From Pseudomonas guariconensis (GTDB lineage: Bacteria; Pseudomonadota; Gammaproteobacteria; Pseudomonadales; Pseudomonadaceae), in the NCBI RefSeq assembly GCF_024127895.1, contig NZ_JAMYBK010000030.1, forward strand, positions 1 through 51,844: a stretch of 51,844 nucleotides of DNA, in the 5' to 3' direction. How positions within the stretch are numbered: the stretch's first letter is position 1; each line of letters starts with the position of its first letter. Positions 8,299-15,985 of this stretch are shown here, one piece after another. The notes below the pieces were generated by a model. That model made no database searches. It was not told the DNA's origin and saw only the letters and a list, made by a program, of their open reading frames with translations. The translations under genes were made by a program, and so were the position numbers.

Positions 8299-8906
8299 AG
8301 TTCCACGCCCTTCTGCGCGCGGATGCCGGCCTGGAAGGCGTGCTTGACCATGCCCATCTCGGTGACGGTATCGGCCAGCTCGATCATCTGCGGCTTGGCG
8401 GCACGGCCCGTGACGATGACGTGCTGCATCGGCGGACGGGCCTGGATGTCCGAGAGCACCTGGTCGAGGTCGAGGTAGCCGTGTTTGAGGGCGATGTTCA
8501 GCTCGTCGAGCACCACGAACTGCACGCCCGGGTCCTGCAGCAGTTGGCGCGAAACCGCCCAGGCCGCCTCGGCGGCGGCGATGTCGCGCTGGCGATCCTG
8601 AGTCTCCCAGGTGAAGCCCTCGCCCATCACGTGGTAGCGCACCTGCTCGGGGAAGCGCCGGAAGAACAGCTCTTCGCCGGTGCTGTTGCGGCCCTTGATG
8701 AACTGCACGACGCCGCATTGCAGGCCGTGGCCCAGGGCCCGGGCAAGCATGCCGAAGGCCGAGCTGCTCTTGCCCTTGCCGTTGCCGGTGAGCACCAGCA
8801 GCAAGCCGCATTCGTTGGGCGCGTTGGCGATGCGTTCGTCGATGATCGCCTTCTTGCGCTGCATGCGCGCCAGGTGGCGTTCGTCGCGTTCGGTGGATTC
8901 GCTCAT
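8295..8906 (-). CDS. cobO: Cob(I)yrinic acid a,c-diamide (corrinoid) adenosyltransferase
   Basis: CobO (BtuR/CobA type) transfers the 5'-deoxyadenosyl group from ATP to the reduced cobalt of corrinoids. The 203-aa protein starts MSESTERDERHLARMQRKKA and has the P-loop LTGNGKGKSSSAFG near residue 36. VVQFIKGRNSTGEE and VVLDELNIALKHGYLD follow. The ATG at 8906 has GGAGAA eight bases upstream and gives the normal N-terminus; the longer open frame lacks such a site. It is the first gene of the operon, so the riboswitch 130 bp upstream acts on it directly. Confidence 0.95.
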   Translation of the reverse strand: MSESTERDERHLARMQRKKAIIDERIANAPNECGLLLVLTGNGKGKSSSAFGMLARALGHGLQCGVVQFIKGRNSTGEELFFRRFPEQVRYHVMGEGFTWETQDRQRDIAAAEAAWAVSRQLLQDPGVQFVVLDELNIALKHGYLDLDQVLSDIQARPPMQHVIVTGRAAKPQMIELADTVTEMGMVKHAFQAGIRAQKGVEL

Positions 8907-9008
8907 CAGGGTTCTCCGCAGGCTGTCGGCACGGATGGGCGACGACAGGTCGATAGGCGGGCAGACGGAGAACGCGCAGGGGCCATGGCGGACGCCACGG
9001 TGCACCGC

Positions 9009-9027
9009 GCATCACCCTCCGTGATGC
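9009..9027 (-). promoter_or_regulatory. Hairpin between riboswitch and cobO (possible expression platform)
   Basis: A perfect 7-bp stem (GCATCAC / GTGATGC) with a 5-nt loop lies just downstream of the riboswitch aptamer in the direction of cobO transcription. No run of T follows, so it does not look like a simple intrinsic terminator. The riboswitch may act on translation, through Rho, or through a larger alternative fold. Confidence 0.4.
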
Positions 9028-9035
9028 CGTTGGCA

Positions 9036-9243
9036 GTGACAGGCCGGTCTCCGGGCTCGTGAGCAGGGCCTGGGCCCATGGGCCGCGCGCCTTCCCGGAT
9101 GCCTGCATCCAGTGGCCCTGCGCGGTCCTCGACTCACCTACCGTTGCGGGGGCAGCGCCGGAATCGCGCCTTGCTGGCGCCCACCGGCTTCCCAGTTTCA
9201 CCCTGCCCAGCCTCGGCTGGCAGAGCACCTGAAACACGCCGCG
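9036..9243 (-). promoter_or_regulatory. Cobalamin (adenosylcobalamin) riboswitch upstream of cobO
   Basis: On the minus strand this leader holds the conserved blocks of a cobalamin riboswitch in order. They are GGTGCTCTGCCAG at the 5' side, then GTGAAACTGGGAAGCCGGTG, the core GCCCCCGCAACGGTAGG, and at the 3' side the B12-box-like GAGCCCGGAGACCGGCCTGT. It starts right after the promoter at 9245-9273 and ends about 130 nt before cobO. High adenosylcobalamin is expected to switch off the operon. Motif recognition is by eye, but the blocks are close to consensus. Confidence 0.95.
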
Positions 9244-9244
9244 A

Positions 9245-9273
9245 AGGTTAGAGGGTTGCACCCGGAGCGTCAA
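9245..9273 (-). promoter_or_regulatory. Sigma70-type promoter of the cobalamin operon
   Basis: Read on the minus strand: a -35 box TTGACG (9273-9268), a 17-bp spacer, and a -10 box TAACCT (9250-9245). The predicted start near 9238 coincides with the 5' edge of the riboswitch, which supports the assignment. Confidence 0.7.
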
Positions 9274-9281
9274 TGAAACGA

Positions 9282-9316
9282 GGCCGATCTGGCCTGGATC
9301 AATGGCCGATCCGGCC
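9282..9316. promoter_or_regulatory. Pair of GGCCGATCnGGCC palindromes between cobO and the divergent gene
   Basis: Two near-identical 13-mers, GGCCGATCTGGCC at 9282-9294 and GGCCGATCCGGCC at 9304-9316, lie 22 bp apart, about two helical turns. Each is palindromic or nearly so. They sit just upstream of the cob promoter -35 box and also upstream of the divergent 192-aa gene, so they could bind a dimeric regulator of either. The binder is unknown to me. Confidence 0.4.
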
Positions 9317-9397
9317 GCTTGTAACAAACTGAAAGCAGTGATATCACATAGACATCAATTTTCGCTGAACGCGATCACAACGACAGGAGAGCGCAGC

Positions 9398-9976
9398 ATG
9401 CAAGGCCTGATCATCAATGACCCGCGCCTGGAGTTCCTGCGCCCGGCGCTGGAGCGCTGGCCGGAATGCATCGACCGCTTCAACCAGGTCCATGGCGACA
9501 ACGAAGCCCCGTACTGGCATGGCACCGCGGCCAACACCGGCCTGCTCGCGGCCGCGGCCTGGCAGGCCGAACTGGTGGCGCTGGAACAGTCCATGAGCAA
9601 GAAGCAACGTGACGAGGGCGAGCGCGAGGGCCGCTGCGACCTGTCCATCAGCACCTCGGAAGACAGCGTCCACCTGCGCGCCAGCCAGCGCTGGCCGCGC
9701 ATCGCCCGCCTGGACCTGAGCACGGCTGTGCAGGAAACCGCCGCCCTCGCCCGGCAGATCGCCTATCCCAGCCAACTCAAGGTCGGCGCCCTGTTCGTCA
9801 GCCCGTGGAAAGCCGGCCAGCATGCCAGCCCCGAGGAGTTGCAGGACCTGGTCGACGACCTGCAAAAGCACAGCGCTTGCGCCATCGCCTGGTATTTTCC
9901 CTACGCCTATCGCAAGTTGCACAATGAAGCGGCGCAGTACTTTCCCGGCGTGGCGCTGCTGCTCAAGCAGGCCTGA
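9398..9976 (+). CDS. Uncharacterised 192-aa protein divergent from the cobalamin operon
   Basis: I do not recognise a family. The protein begins MQGLIINDPRLEFLRPALER and is soluble-looking: no signal peptide or membrane segment. It has a charged stretch (KKQRDEGEREGR) near residue 67, a KVGALFVSPWKAGQH segment near 128, and an aromatic-rich C-terminus (AWYFPYAYRKLH). The start at 9398 is chosen because CAGGAGAG lies about 8 nt upstream; the open frame extends 32 codons further without such a site. It shares its upstream region with the B12-controlled operon and paired palindromes, but nothing in the protein ties it to cobalamin. The following gene starts about 100 bp later on the same strand. 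Confidence 0.8.
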   Translation: MQGLIINDPRLEFLRPALERWPECIDRFNQVHGDNEAPYWHGTAANTGLLAAAAWQAELVALEQSMSKKQRDEGEREGRCDLSISTSEDSVHLRASQRWPRIARLDLSTAVQETAALARQIAYPSQLKVGALFVSPWKAGQHASPEELQDLVDDLQKHSACAIAWYFPYAYRKLHNEAAQYFPGVALLLKQA

Positions 9977-10073
9977 GCGGGGCCCAGCTAGCCGAATGCG
10001 CCCTACCGACAAGTTGAACCTCGACGGTGGCCCGTCGCTCTGATTCCACATGAGCCCCCACGAGGACCCGAGC

Positions 10074-11390
10074 ATGGACAGGATGCATATCGCGCTACTG
10101 CTGGCCCTGGCCGTCAGCCTCGGCGGCTGCGGAGAATCCGCGCGCCTGGACGTCAGCGACGGATCGGGACCGTCCCCGCAACTGCCCGAGCCGAACAAGA
10201 CCTTGATCCCGACCGTCAACATCGCCCCGGCGATCGGCTGGCCGGAGGGCGCCAAGCCCACGTCGGCGACCGGCACCCAGGTGGTGGCCTTCGCCGAGCA
10301 CCTCGATCATCCCCGCTGGCTCTACGTGCTGCCCAACGGCGACGTGCTGGTGGCCGAGACCAACGCCCCGGCCAAGCCCGACGACGGCAAGGGAATCCGT
10401 GGCTGGGTCATGGGCCAGGTGATGAAACGGGCCGGCGCCGGCGTACCCAGCGCCAACCGCATCACCCTGCTGCGCGACGCTGACCGTGATGGCGTCGCGG
10501 AAATTCGCACCACCTTCATCGAAGGGCTCAACTCACCCTTCGGCATGGCCCTGGTGGGCAAGGACTTCTACGTGGCCGATACCGACCGCCTGTTGCGCTT
10601 CCACTACGAGCCGGGGGCCATGCAGATTCGCGCTGAAGGCAAGAAAGTGGTCGACCTGCCCGGCGGCCGGCTCAACCACCACTGGACCAAGAACGTGATC
10701 GCCAGCCCCGATGGCAAGAAGCTCTATGTCACGGTGGGCTCCAACAGCAATGTCGGCGAAAACGGCCTGGACCAGGAAGAAGGCCGTGCGGCGATCTGGG
10801 AGGTGGACCCGGCCAGCGGCCAGCACCGGATCTTCGCCTCCGGCCTGCGCAACCCCAACGGCCTGGCCTGGGAACCACACAGCGGTGCGTTGTGGACGGC
10901 GGTCAACGAGCGCGACGAGATCGGTAGCGACCTGGTGCCGGACTACATCACCTCAGTCAAGGACGGGGGCTTCTATGGCTGGCCGTTCAGTTACTACGGC
11001 CAGCATGTGGACCGGCGGGTCGAGCCGCAGGATCGGCAAAAGGTCGCCCAGGCCATCGTGCCGGACTACGCGGTGGGGCCGCATACCGCATCCCTCGGGC
11101 TGACCTTCGCCCAGCCGGGTGTGCTGCCGGCGCCGTTCGAGCAGGGGGCGTTCGTGGGCCAGCATGGGTCGTGGAACCGCAAGCCGCACAGTGGCTACAA
11201 GGTGATCTTCGTGCCGTTCAGCACCGAGGGGAAACCCGCCGGGAAGCCGATCGACCTGTTGACGGGGTTTCTCGATGGCAAGGGCAAGGCCATGGGGCGG
11301 CCGGTGGGCGTGATCAATGACCAGCGGGGCGGGTTGCTGGTGGCCGATGATGTCGGGAACGTGATCTGGCGGGTGAGCAAGGAGCAGTGA
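10074..11390 (+). CDS. PQQ-dependent sugar (L-sorbosone-type) dehydrogenase-like lipoprotein
   Basis: The 438-aa product starts MDRMHIALLLALAVSLGGCG: a lipoprotein signal with lipobox LGGC, so it is probably anchored in the periplasm. The mature part has beta-propeller features of the glucose/sorbosone dehydrogenase family: FAEHLDHPRWLYVLPNGDVL near residue 65, SPDGKKLYVTVGSNSN, GLRNPNGLAWEP, and GGFYGWPFSYYG. Related enzymes oxidise aldoses or sorbosone with PQQ, but the substrate here cannot be told. The ATG at 10074 follows a GAGG site and places the signal peptide correctly; an in-frame ATG 24 bp upstream is less likely. It is probably transcribed alone or with the preceding 192-aa gene. 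Confidence 0.85.
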   Translation: MDRMHIALLLALAVSLGGCGESARLDVSDGSGPSPQLPEPNKTLIPTVNIAPAIGWPEGAKPTSATGTQVVAFAEHLDHPRWLYVLPNGDVLVAETNAPAKPDDGKGIRGWVMGQVMKRAGAGVPSANRITLLRDADRDGVAEIRTTFIEGLNSPFGMALVGKDFYVADTDRLLRFHYEPGAMQIRAEGKKVVDLPGGRLNHHWTKNVIASPDGKKLYVTVGSNSNVGENGLDQEEGRAAIWEVDPASGQHRIFASGLRNPNGLAWEPHSGALWTAVNERDEIGSDLVPDYITSVKDGGFYGWPFSYYGQHVDRRVEPQDRQKVAQAIVPDYAVGPHTASLGLTFAQPGVLPAPFEQGAFVGQHGSWNRKPHSGYKVIFVPFSTEGKPAGKPIDLLTGFLDGKGKAMGRPVGVINDQRGGLLVADDVGNVIWRVSKEQ

Positions 11391-11452
11391 GGGGCTTGGG
11401 CTGGCCTGTGCCGGCCCATTCACGGCGGTTCGTGCCCCGACAAGCCCGCCCT

Positions 11453-11493
11453 CACAGGTTCACCACTGATCTTGAGGCAACGGTGAACCTGTG
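11453..11493. repeat. 12-bp perfect inverted repeat downstream of the sugar dehydrogenase gene
   Basis: CACAGGTTCACC (11453-11464) is repeated inverted as GGTGAACCTGTG (11482-11493) with a 17-nt spacer. It sits between convergent genes and may act as a bidirectional terminator or be a repeat unrelated to the common REP. No clear T-run follows. Confidence 0.6.
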
Positions 11494-11539
11494 GGGCTGC
11501 CAGGTAGCCCCGATGCCGTTTCGCAGGCGGGCATCGGAC

Positions 11540-12076
11540 TCAGGGATTGCGCGCCAGGTGCCCCGGCGGCAGCACCCGCTTGGCCTGCAGGTAGGCCCGG
11601 GCCCAGTAGCTGTTGGACAGGTAATCCAAGCGCACCGTCCCGCCCGTGGAAGGTGCATGCACGAACCGCCCCTCCCCTACGTAGATCCCCGCATGGCTGA
11701 CCTGCGACCCACCGTTGGTGGCGAAGAACACCAGGTCCCCGGACTGCAGCGAACCGATATCCACGTTCGGCGCCCGCATGACGATCATCTCGCGGGTCGA
11801 GCGCGGCAGGCTGATCCCCGCCGCATCCCGGTACACGTAGCCGATCAGCCCACTGCAGTCGAACCCGGCGTCCGGCGTGTTGCCGCCCCAGCGATAGGGC
11901 GTGCCCACCAGGCCGATAGCCCGGAACAGCACGTCGTCGGCCACCGGCGAGGACGCCGCCTGCGCGTTGAAGGTAACGGGGGCCTTGGCCACCGGCGCAG
12001 GTGCCGGGGCTCGGCTGGAACAGGCGGCGAGCAGTGCCGCCAGGGAAAGGAGTGCGAAGCGCGCCATCATCGCCAT
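11540..12076 (-). CDS. NlpC/P60-family cell-wall peptidase lipoprotein (first of two)
   Basis: The 178-aa protein starts MAMMARFALLSLAALLAACS, a lipoprotein signal peptide with an AAC lipobox, followed by an Ala/Pro-rich linker. The C40 peptidase domain carries YRWGGNTPDAGFDCSGLIGY (catalytic Cys), LPRSTREM, GDLVFF and SHAGIYVGEGRFVHAP (catalytic His). Such enzymes cut peptide bonds in peptidoglycan stems. The start at 12076 has AGGAAG 8 nt upstream; starts at 12070 or 12067 are also in frame. It lies just downstream of a paralogue on the same strand, with a gap of about 140 bp. Confidence 0.88.
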   Translation of the reverse strand: MAMMARFALLSLAALLAACSSRAPAPAPVAKAPVTFNAQAASSPVADDVLFRAIGLVGTPYRWGGNTPDAGFDCSGLIGYVYRDAAGISLPRSTREMIVMRAPNVDIGSLQSGDLVFFATNGGSQVSHAGIYVGEGRFVHAPSTGGTVRLDYLSNSYWARAYLQAKRVLPPGHLARNP

Positions 12077-12216
12077 GGCCAGAACTTCCTGTCGAGACCG
12101 TTCGGCCGTAGCCGAAGTCAAAAGAGTTGAGAATTCAGATTAGACGCTTTTAGTAAATGCGCACGGCGGCGAGCTTTTTCAGCATCGCCGCCGTGGCAGG
12201 GTACAGCATTTTGATA

Positions 12217-12855
12217 TCAGTTGCGCGAGATCGTGGTCGGCGCCATGGCCAAGGCGCGCTTGGCCTCGAGGAAGGTCTTGCTCCAGTAGCGGTCACCGAG
12301 GTTGTCGATGCGCACGCCACCGCTGCGGCGGCTGCTGGAGTGGATGAACTGGTTGTCACCCAGGTAGATGCCGGCATGGCTGACCCGGCCACGACCATTG
12401 GTGCTGAAGAACAGCAGGTCGCCAGGCTTGAGCTTGTTGCGGGCAACCTTGGGGGCATCGACGTTGATCATCTCGCGGGTCGAGCGCGGCAGGTTGAGGC
12501 CGGCCTCCTCGCGGAACAGATAGCCGATGAAACCGCTGCAATCGAAGCCGGACTTCTCCGAAGTACCGCCGAAGCGATAACGGGTGCCGATCAGCGACAT
12601 GCCACGCTCCAGGATGCTGTCGGCCAGGGCCGGCAGTTCGTAGGGCTTGCCGTTGCTGGAAAAAGTGTCCAGGTCTTCCTCGGTGGCCAGCGGCTCCTCG
12701 GCGAAAACGGAAGAGGCGGAAGGCTTGGCCATGGCCGCGGACTGGGCGGTGACGGGCTGTTGATCCTGCGGTTGGGTAACCGGGCCTTGGGTGGCGCAGC
12801 CGAAAAGCAGGCTCACGAGTGCAAGTGGCACGAGGGGTGCGAAGCGCTTGAGCAT
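12217..12855 (-). CDS. NlpC/P60-family cell-wall peptidase lipoprotein (second of two)
   Basis: The 212-aa paralogue begins MLKRFAPLVPLALVSLLFGC, with lipobox LFGC, then a longer Gln/Pro-rich linker than its neighbour. The C40 domain has YRFGGTSEKSGFDCSGFIGY with the catalytic cysteine, NLPRSTREMI, GDLLFFSTNGRG and SHAGIYLGDNQFIH with the catalytic histidine. A GTG six bases upstream (12861) is an alternative start. A promoter lies at 12893-12921. The conserved core shared with the downstream gene implies a tandem duplication. Confidence 0.88.
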   Translation of the reverse strand: MLKRFAPLVPLALVSLLFGCATQGPVTQPQDQQPVTAQSAAMAKPSASSVFAEEPLATEEDLDTFSSNGKPYELPALADSILERGMSLIGTRYRFGGTSEKSGFDCSGFIGYLFREEAGLNLPRSTREMINVDAPKVARNKLKPGDLLFFSTNGRGRVSHAGIYLGDNQFIHSSSRRSGGVRIDNLGDRYWSKTFLEAKRALAMAPTTISRN

Positions 12856-12892
12856 GGGCACGACCGTGTCTGTAGTCCTTTAGAAGGGGGAA

Positions 12893-12921
12893 ACTATGCC
12901 CTCTATCATGGCCATTTGCAA
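12893..12921 (-). promoter_or_regulatory. Sigma70-type promoter of the second NlpC/P60 gene
   Basis: On the minus strand, TTGCAA (12921-12916), a 17-bp spacer, and CATAGT (12898-12893). An A/T-rich stretch lies upstream of the -35 box. The start would give a leader of about 30 nt. Confidence 0.5.
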
Positions 12922-12982
12922 ATTTTATCGAAAAAAATGTGACTTTTCCGTTTCGAGGCTCTGGCCCGCTACTTTCGGGGGC

Positions 12983-13687
12983 TCACCAGCCCAGGGTTTC
13001 CTTGAGGAAGGGGATGGTCAGCTTGCGCTGCGCTTGCAGCGAAGCCTGGTCCAGGCGCTCGAGCAGATCGAACAGCGCGCTCATGCTACGCGTGCCCCGG
13101 GTCAGGATGAAATGGCCGACCTCGTCGGTCAGGTGCAGGCCACGGCGCGAGGCCCGCAGTTGCAAGGCCCGCAGCTTGTCTTCGTCGGACAGGCCACGCA
13201 TCTGGAAGATCAGTGCCAGGGTCAGGCGCGACTTGAGGTCCGGCAGCTTGATCGGCAGCTCGCGTGGCGAACTGGACGCCGCCAGCAGCAGGCGTCGACC
13301 GCTGTCGCGCAAGCGGTTGAACAGGTGGAACATGGCCTCTTCCCAGTCGGCCTTGCCAGCGATCACGTGCAAGTCGTCGATGCACACCAGCTCGTACTGC
13401 TCCAGGTAGTCGAGCAGTTCCACGCCACGGTCGAGCAGTTGCGCCAGGGGCAGGTAGACAGCCGGCTCGCCCAGTTGCTGGAAGCGGTGGGTGGCGGCCT
13501 GGAGCAGGTGGGTACGGCCAACGCCCTGTTTGCCCCACAGGTAGATGAGGCTCTCGGTCCAGCCGGCGTCGGCCTCGCAAAGCCGCTCGACGTAGCCCAA
13601 TGCCGCGGCATTGGCGCCCGGATAATAGTTGATGAAGGTGGCGTCATCGCGCAGGCGCACACCCAGGGGCAACTGGATCGGTTTCAT
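12983..13687 (-). CDS. hda: DnaA-related regulator Hda (regulatory inactivation of DnaA)
   Basis: Hda works with the DNA-loaded sliding clamp to stimulate ATP hydrolysis by DnaA, preventing re-initiation of replication. The 234-aa protein starts MKPIQLPLGVRLRDDATFIN; this N-terminus includes the QLPLGVRL stretch, in the position of the clamp-binding motif. A single AAA+ domain follows, with a P-loop-like LWGKQGVGRTHLLQA near residue 52, Walker B LVCIDDLHVI near 98, and arginine-rich sensor regions. It lacks the DnaA DNA-binding domain. The ATG at 13687 gives the normal N-terminus; the longer frame upstream is not supported. Confidence 0.93.
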   Translation of the reverse strand: MKPIQLPLGVRLRDDATFINYYPGANAAALGYVERLCEADAGWTESLIYLWGKQGVGRTHLLQAATHRFQQLGEPAVYLPLAQLLDRGVELLDYLEQYELVCIDDLHVIAGKADWEEAMFHLFNRLRDSGRRLLLAASSSPRELPIKLPDLKSRLTLALIFQMRGLSDEDKLRALQLRASRRGLHLTDEVGHFILTRGTRSMSALFDLLERLDQASLQAQRKLTIPFLKETLGW

Positions 13688-13837
13688 GCTGGCGGGCGGT
13701 CGCGAGGACCACAGGGGGCCTTTGGTGAACAGTGTGCAAAGTCTATACCCGCAACGCGGGCGGCACAATCGGCGCAGCTTGGAGAGCAAGCAAAATCAAT
13801 GACTTGCACCTGCTTCCCCAGGGCTACGCCGCTGCGT

Positions 13838-14911
13838 TCACAACGGCGGATCGATATCCCCGGCATACATGTCCGATTCCTTGTACAGGTCGTGCACATG
13901 CCGCAGCAGCACCATGATCACCGCCGCCACCGGCAACGCCAGCAGCACCCCGGTGAAGCCGAACAGCTCACCGCCGGCAAGGATGGCGAAGATCACCGCC
14001 ACCGGGTGCAGGCCGATGCGATCGCCCACCAGCAGCGGCGTCAGCACCATGCCTTCGAGGGCCTGGCCGACCATGAACACCGCGATGATGCCGAGCATGG
14101 GGTACAGCTCGCCGCCGAACTGGAACAACCCGGCGACCAACGCCGCGCCGATGCCGATGATGAAGCCCATGTACGGCACGATGGCCGCCAGCCCTGCCAG
14201 CAGGCCGATCAGCAGGCCCAGTTCCAGCCCCACCAGCATCAGGCCGCCGGCATAGATCAGGCCGAGGGCGACCATCACCAGCAACTGGCCACGGACGAAC
14301 GCCCCCAGCACCTCATGGCATTCGCCGGCCAGCCCCACCACCTGCGCCTCGCGCTGGCGTGGCAGGAGGCTGCGCAGCTTGGCCATCATCAGGTCCCAGT
14401 CGCGCAGCAGGTAGAAGCCCACCACCGGGATGAGCACCAGGTTGGCCAGCCAGGCGATCAACGCCAGGCTCGAGGCGGTGGCCTGGGACAGCAGCATGCC
14501 GACGATGTCGGTGGTCTGGCCCATGTGCGCGCCGATGGCGGCCTTGATCTTGTCGAACTTCCAGAAGCCATCGGCCAGGCCCAGGCGGCTCTGCACCCAG
14601 GGCAGGGCCACGTGCTGCAGCCAGTCGAGCATCTGCGGCGCCAGCTCGTACAGGCGCACCAGCTGCTTGGCCAGCATGGGGATCAGCACCAGCAGCAGGG
14701 CCAGGAAGATCAGGGTGAACAAGCTGAACACCACGACCACGCCCCAGGTCCGCGACAGGCCCAGGCGCTCCAGGCGGTCGACCAGCGGGTCGGCCAGGTA
14801 GGCCAGGAGAATACCCACCAGGAAGGGCGAAAGGATGTTGTGCAGGCAGTACAACAGCACGGCGACCAGCAGGGCCACGCCCAGCCAGGCCCAACGGCGT
14901 AGATCGGTCAT
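13838..14911 (-). CDS. AI-2E family transporter (PerM/TqsA-type membrane protein)
   Basis: The 357-aa integral membrane protein starts MTDLRRWAWLGVALLVAVLL and has about eight hydrophobic segments. The family's PFLVGILLAYLADPLVDRLE lies near residue 30, and the C-terminal GGELFGFTGVLLALPVAAVI is also present. Family members export varied small molecules or Na+/H+; the old autoinducer-2 label should not be taken as evidence for quorum sensing. Twelve bases separate it from the DUF2066 gene upstream, so the two are probably co-transcribed. About 150 bp then separate it from hda, where another promoter may lie. Confidence 0.88.
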   Translation of the reverse strand: MTDLRRWAWLGVALLVAVLLYCLHNILSPFLVGILLAYLADPLVDRLERLGLSRTWGVVVVFSLFTLIFLALLLVLIPMLAKQLVRLYELAPQMLDWLQHVALPWVQSRLGLADGFWKFDKIKAAIGAHMGQTTDIVGMLLSQATASSLALIAWLANLVLIPVVGFYLLRDWDLMMAKLRSLLPRQREAQVVGLAGECHEVLGAFVRGQLLVMVALGLIYAGGLMLVGLELGLLIGLLAGLAAIVPYMGFIIGIGAALVAGLFQFGGELYPMLGIIAVFMVGQALEGMVLTPLLVGDRIGLHPVAVIFAILAGGELFGFTGVLLALPVAAVIMVLLRHVHDLYKESDMYAGDIDPPL

Positions 14912-14923
14912 GAGCGGCGCTCC

Positions 14924-15985
14924 CTACCAGCGAAACCGCAGGCCATCGAACGGCTTGGGCGCGGCCGCCTGGGCCGCGCCTGGCTGCTGCGCCGCCGGGT
15001 CTTCGGAGGTGGCGGGTGCCGGGGGCACCGCATCGGCCGGCAGTTCCTGCAGTTTGGCCAGGCCCAGTTGCGCGCGCAGTTGCTCGCGATTGCCGGTGAC
15101 ACTGTAGGTCAGGGTGTCGCCCTCGGCCTGTCGCAGGCGCGGGCCGTAGGGTTCGAGCACGCGGCCGAGTTCGGCGTAGCGTTGCAGGTTCATGCCCTGT
15201 ACCTGTACCTGCAGCTCGCCGCTGGCGCCCGGGCGGGTGGCGTAGCGCGGTGCCAGGCGGCTGCTCACCGCCAGCATCACGGCATCGGCCAGGGCCGCCT
15301 GGTCGGGGCCCTCGGCCTTGCCCCGCTCACGCTGCTCGCCCAGCCACAGTTGCCAGGTGCCCTGCCACTTGCCGTCGGTCTCCTGGGCATGCACCGCCAG
15401 CAGGGCATCGGCGCCATAGCGCTCGGAGGCTTCGCGCAGCGGCGCCGGGTCATTGCCTTCCAGTTGCTTGGCATTGGCCACCAGTTGCTCCTGCAAGTCG
15501 GCCAACGGCAGGCGCAGCGGTAGGCCGCGATGCTGGGCGGCACGGCGCAGGGGGCCGGCACTGGACTGGCCATCGCCGACCAGGTTGCTGCCTTCGACGC
15601 TGTCGTTCAGCCACCAGCCGAGGATCGACGGCCGGTTGCTGCCCCACAGCGCCAGACCGGCTTGGCGCAGGGCGCGCTCGGTGCTGCCGGGGTCGAATTC
15701 GACCAGCACGGATTCGGGCGGGCCGGCCTCGGTGCCGACCTGGTTGATGATCTGCCGTGGGTCCTTGCGCAGGCCGGCCAGCGCCGGGCTCTGCGCCGCC
15801 TTGGGGTCGCCGGTCAGGCGCAACACGAGGGTTTCCAGGGCCTTGCCGGTGGCCTGGGCGCGCGCTTCGCTGCCCTGCCCCTCGATGGGTTCGCGGACCT
15901 GATAGAGCCCGGAAACGGTTTCGGCCTGGGCGACGGTGCCGGCCAGAGCCAGGCAAGCCACAGCCAGGTGATTGATAAAACGCAT
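14924..15985 (-). CDS. DUF2066 domain-containing exported protein
   Basis: A 353-aa protein with a signal peptide (MRFINHLAVACLALAGTVAQ, cleavage probably after AQA). It contains the DUF2066 start region VSGLYQVREPIEGQGSEARA, RNQ-poor linkers, and a Pro/Ala-rich C-terminus. The function is unknown; it is periplasmic or lipid-free secreted by its signal. The ATG at 15985 has AGGAA 7 nt upstream, and the 21 codons of open frame above it overlap a repeat. It pairs with the AI-2E-type transporter downstream in what looks like a two-gene unit, an arrangement I recall from other pseudomonads. Confidence 0.85.
   Translation of the reverse strand: MRFINHLAVACLALAGTVAQAETVSGLYQVREPIEGQGSEARAQATGKALETLVLRLTGDPKAAQSPALAGLRKDPRQIINQVGTEAGPPESVLVEFDPGSTERALRQAGLALWGSNRPSILGWWLNDSVEGSNLVGDGQSSAGPLRRAAQHRGLPLRLPLADLQEQLVANAKQLEGNDPAPLREASERYGADALLAVHAQETDGKWQGTWQLWLGEQRERGKAEGPDQAALADAVMLAVSSRLAPRYATRPGASGELQVQVQGMNLQRYAELGRVLEPYGPRLRQAEGDTLTYSVTGNREQLRAQLGLAKLQELPADAVPPAPATSEDPAAQQPGAAQAAAPKPFDGLRFRW

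Noticed and set aside
11387..12130. A 247-codon plus-strand frame opposite the first NlpC/P60 gene
   Set aside because: Begins inside the end of the sugar dehydrogenase gene and mirrors a gene with a clear signal peptide and catalytic motifs.
13838..14911. Evidence of AI-2 quorum sensing from the AI-2E-type transporter
   Set aside because: The family name is historical; no luxS or lsr genes are in the window.
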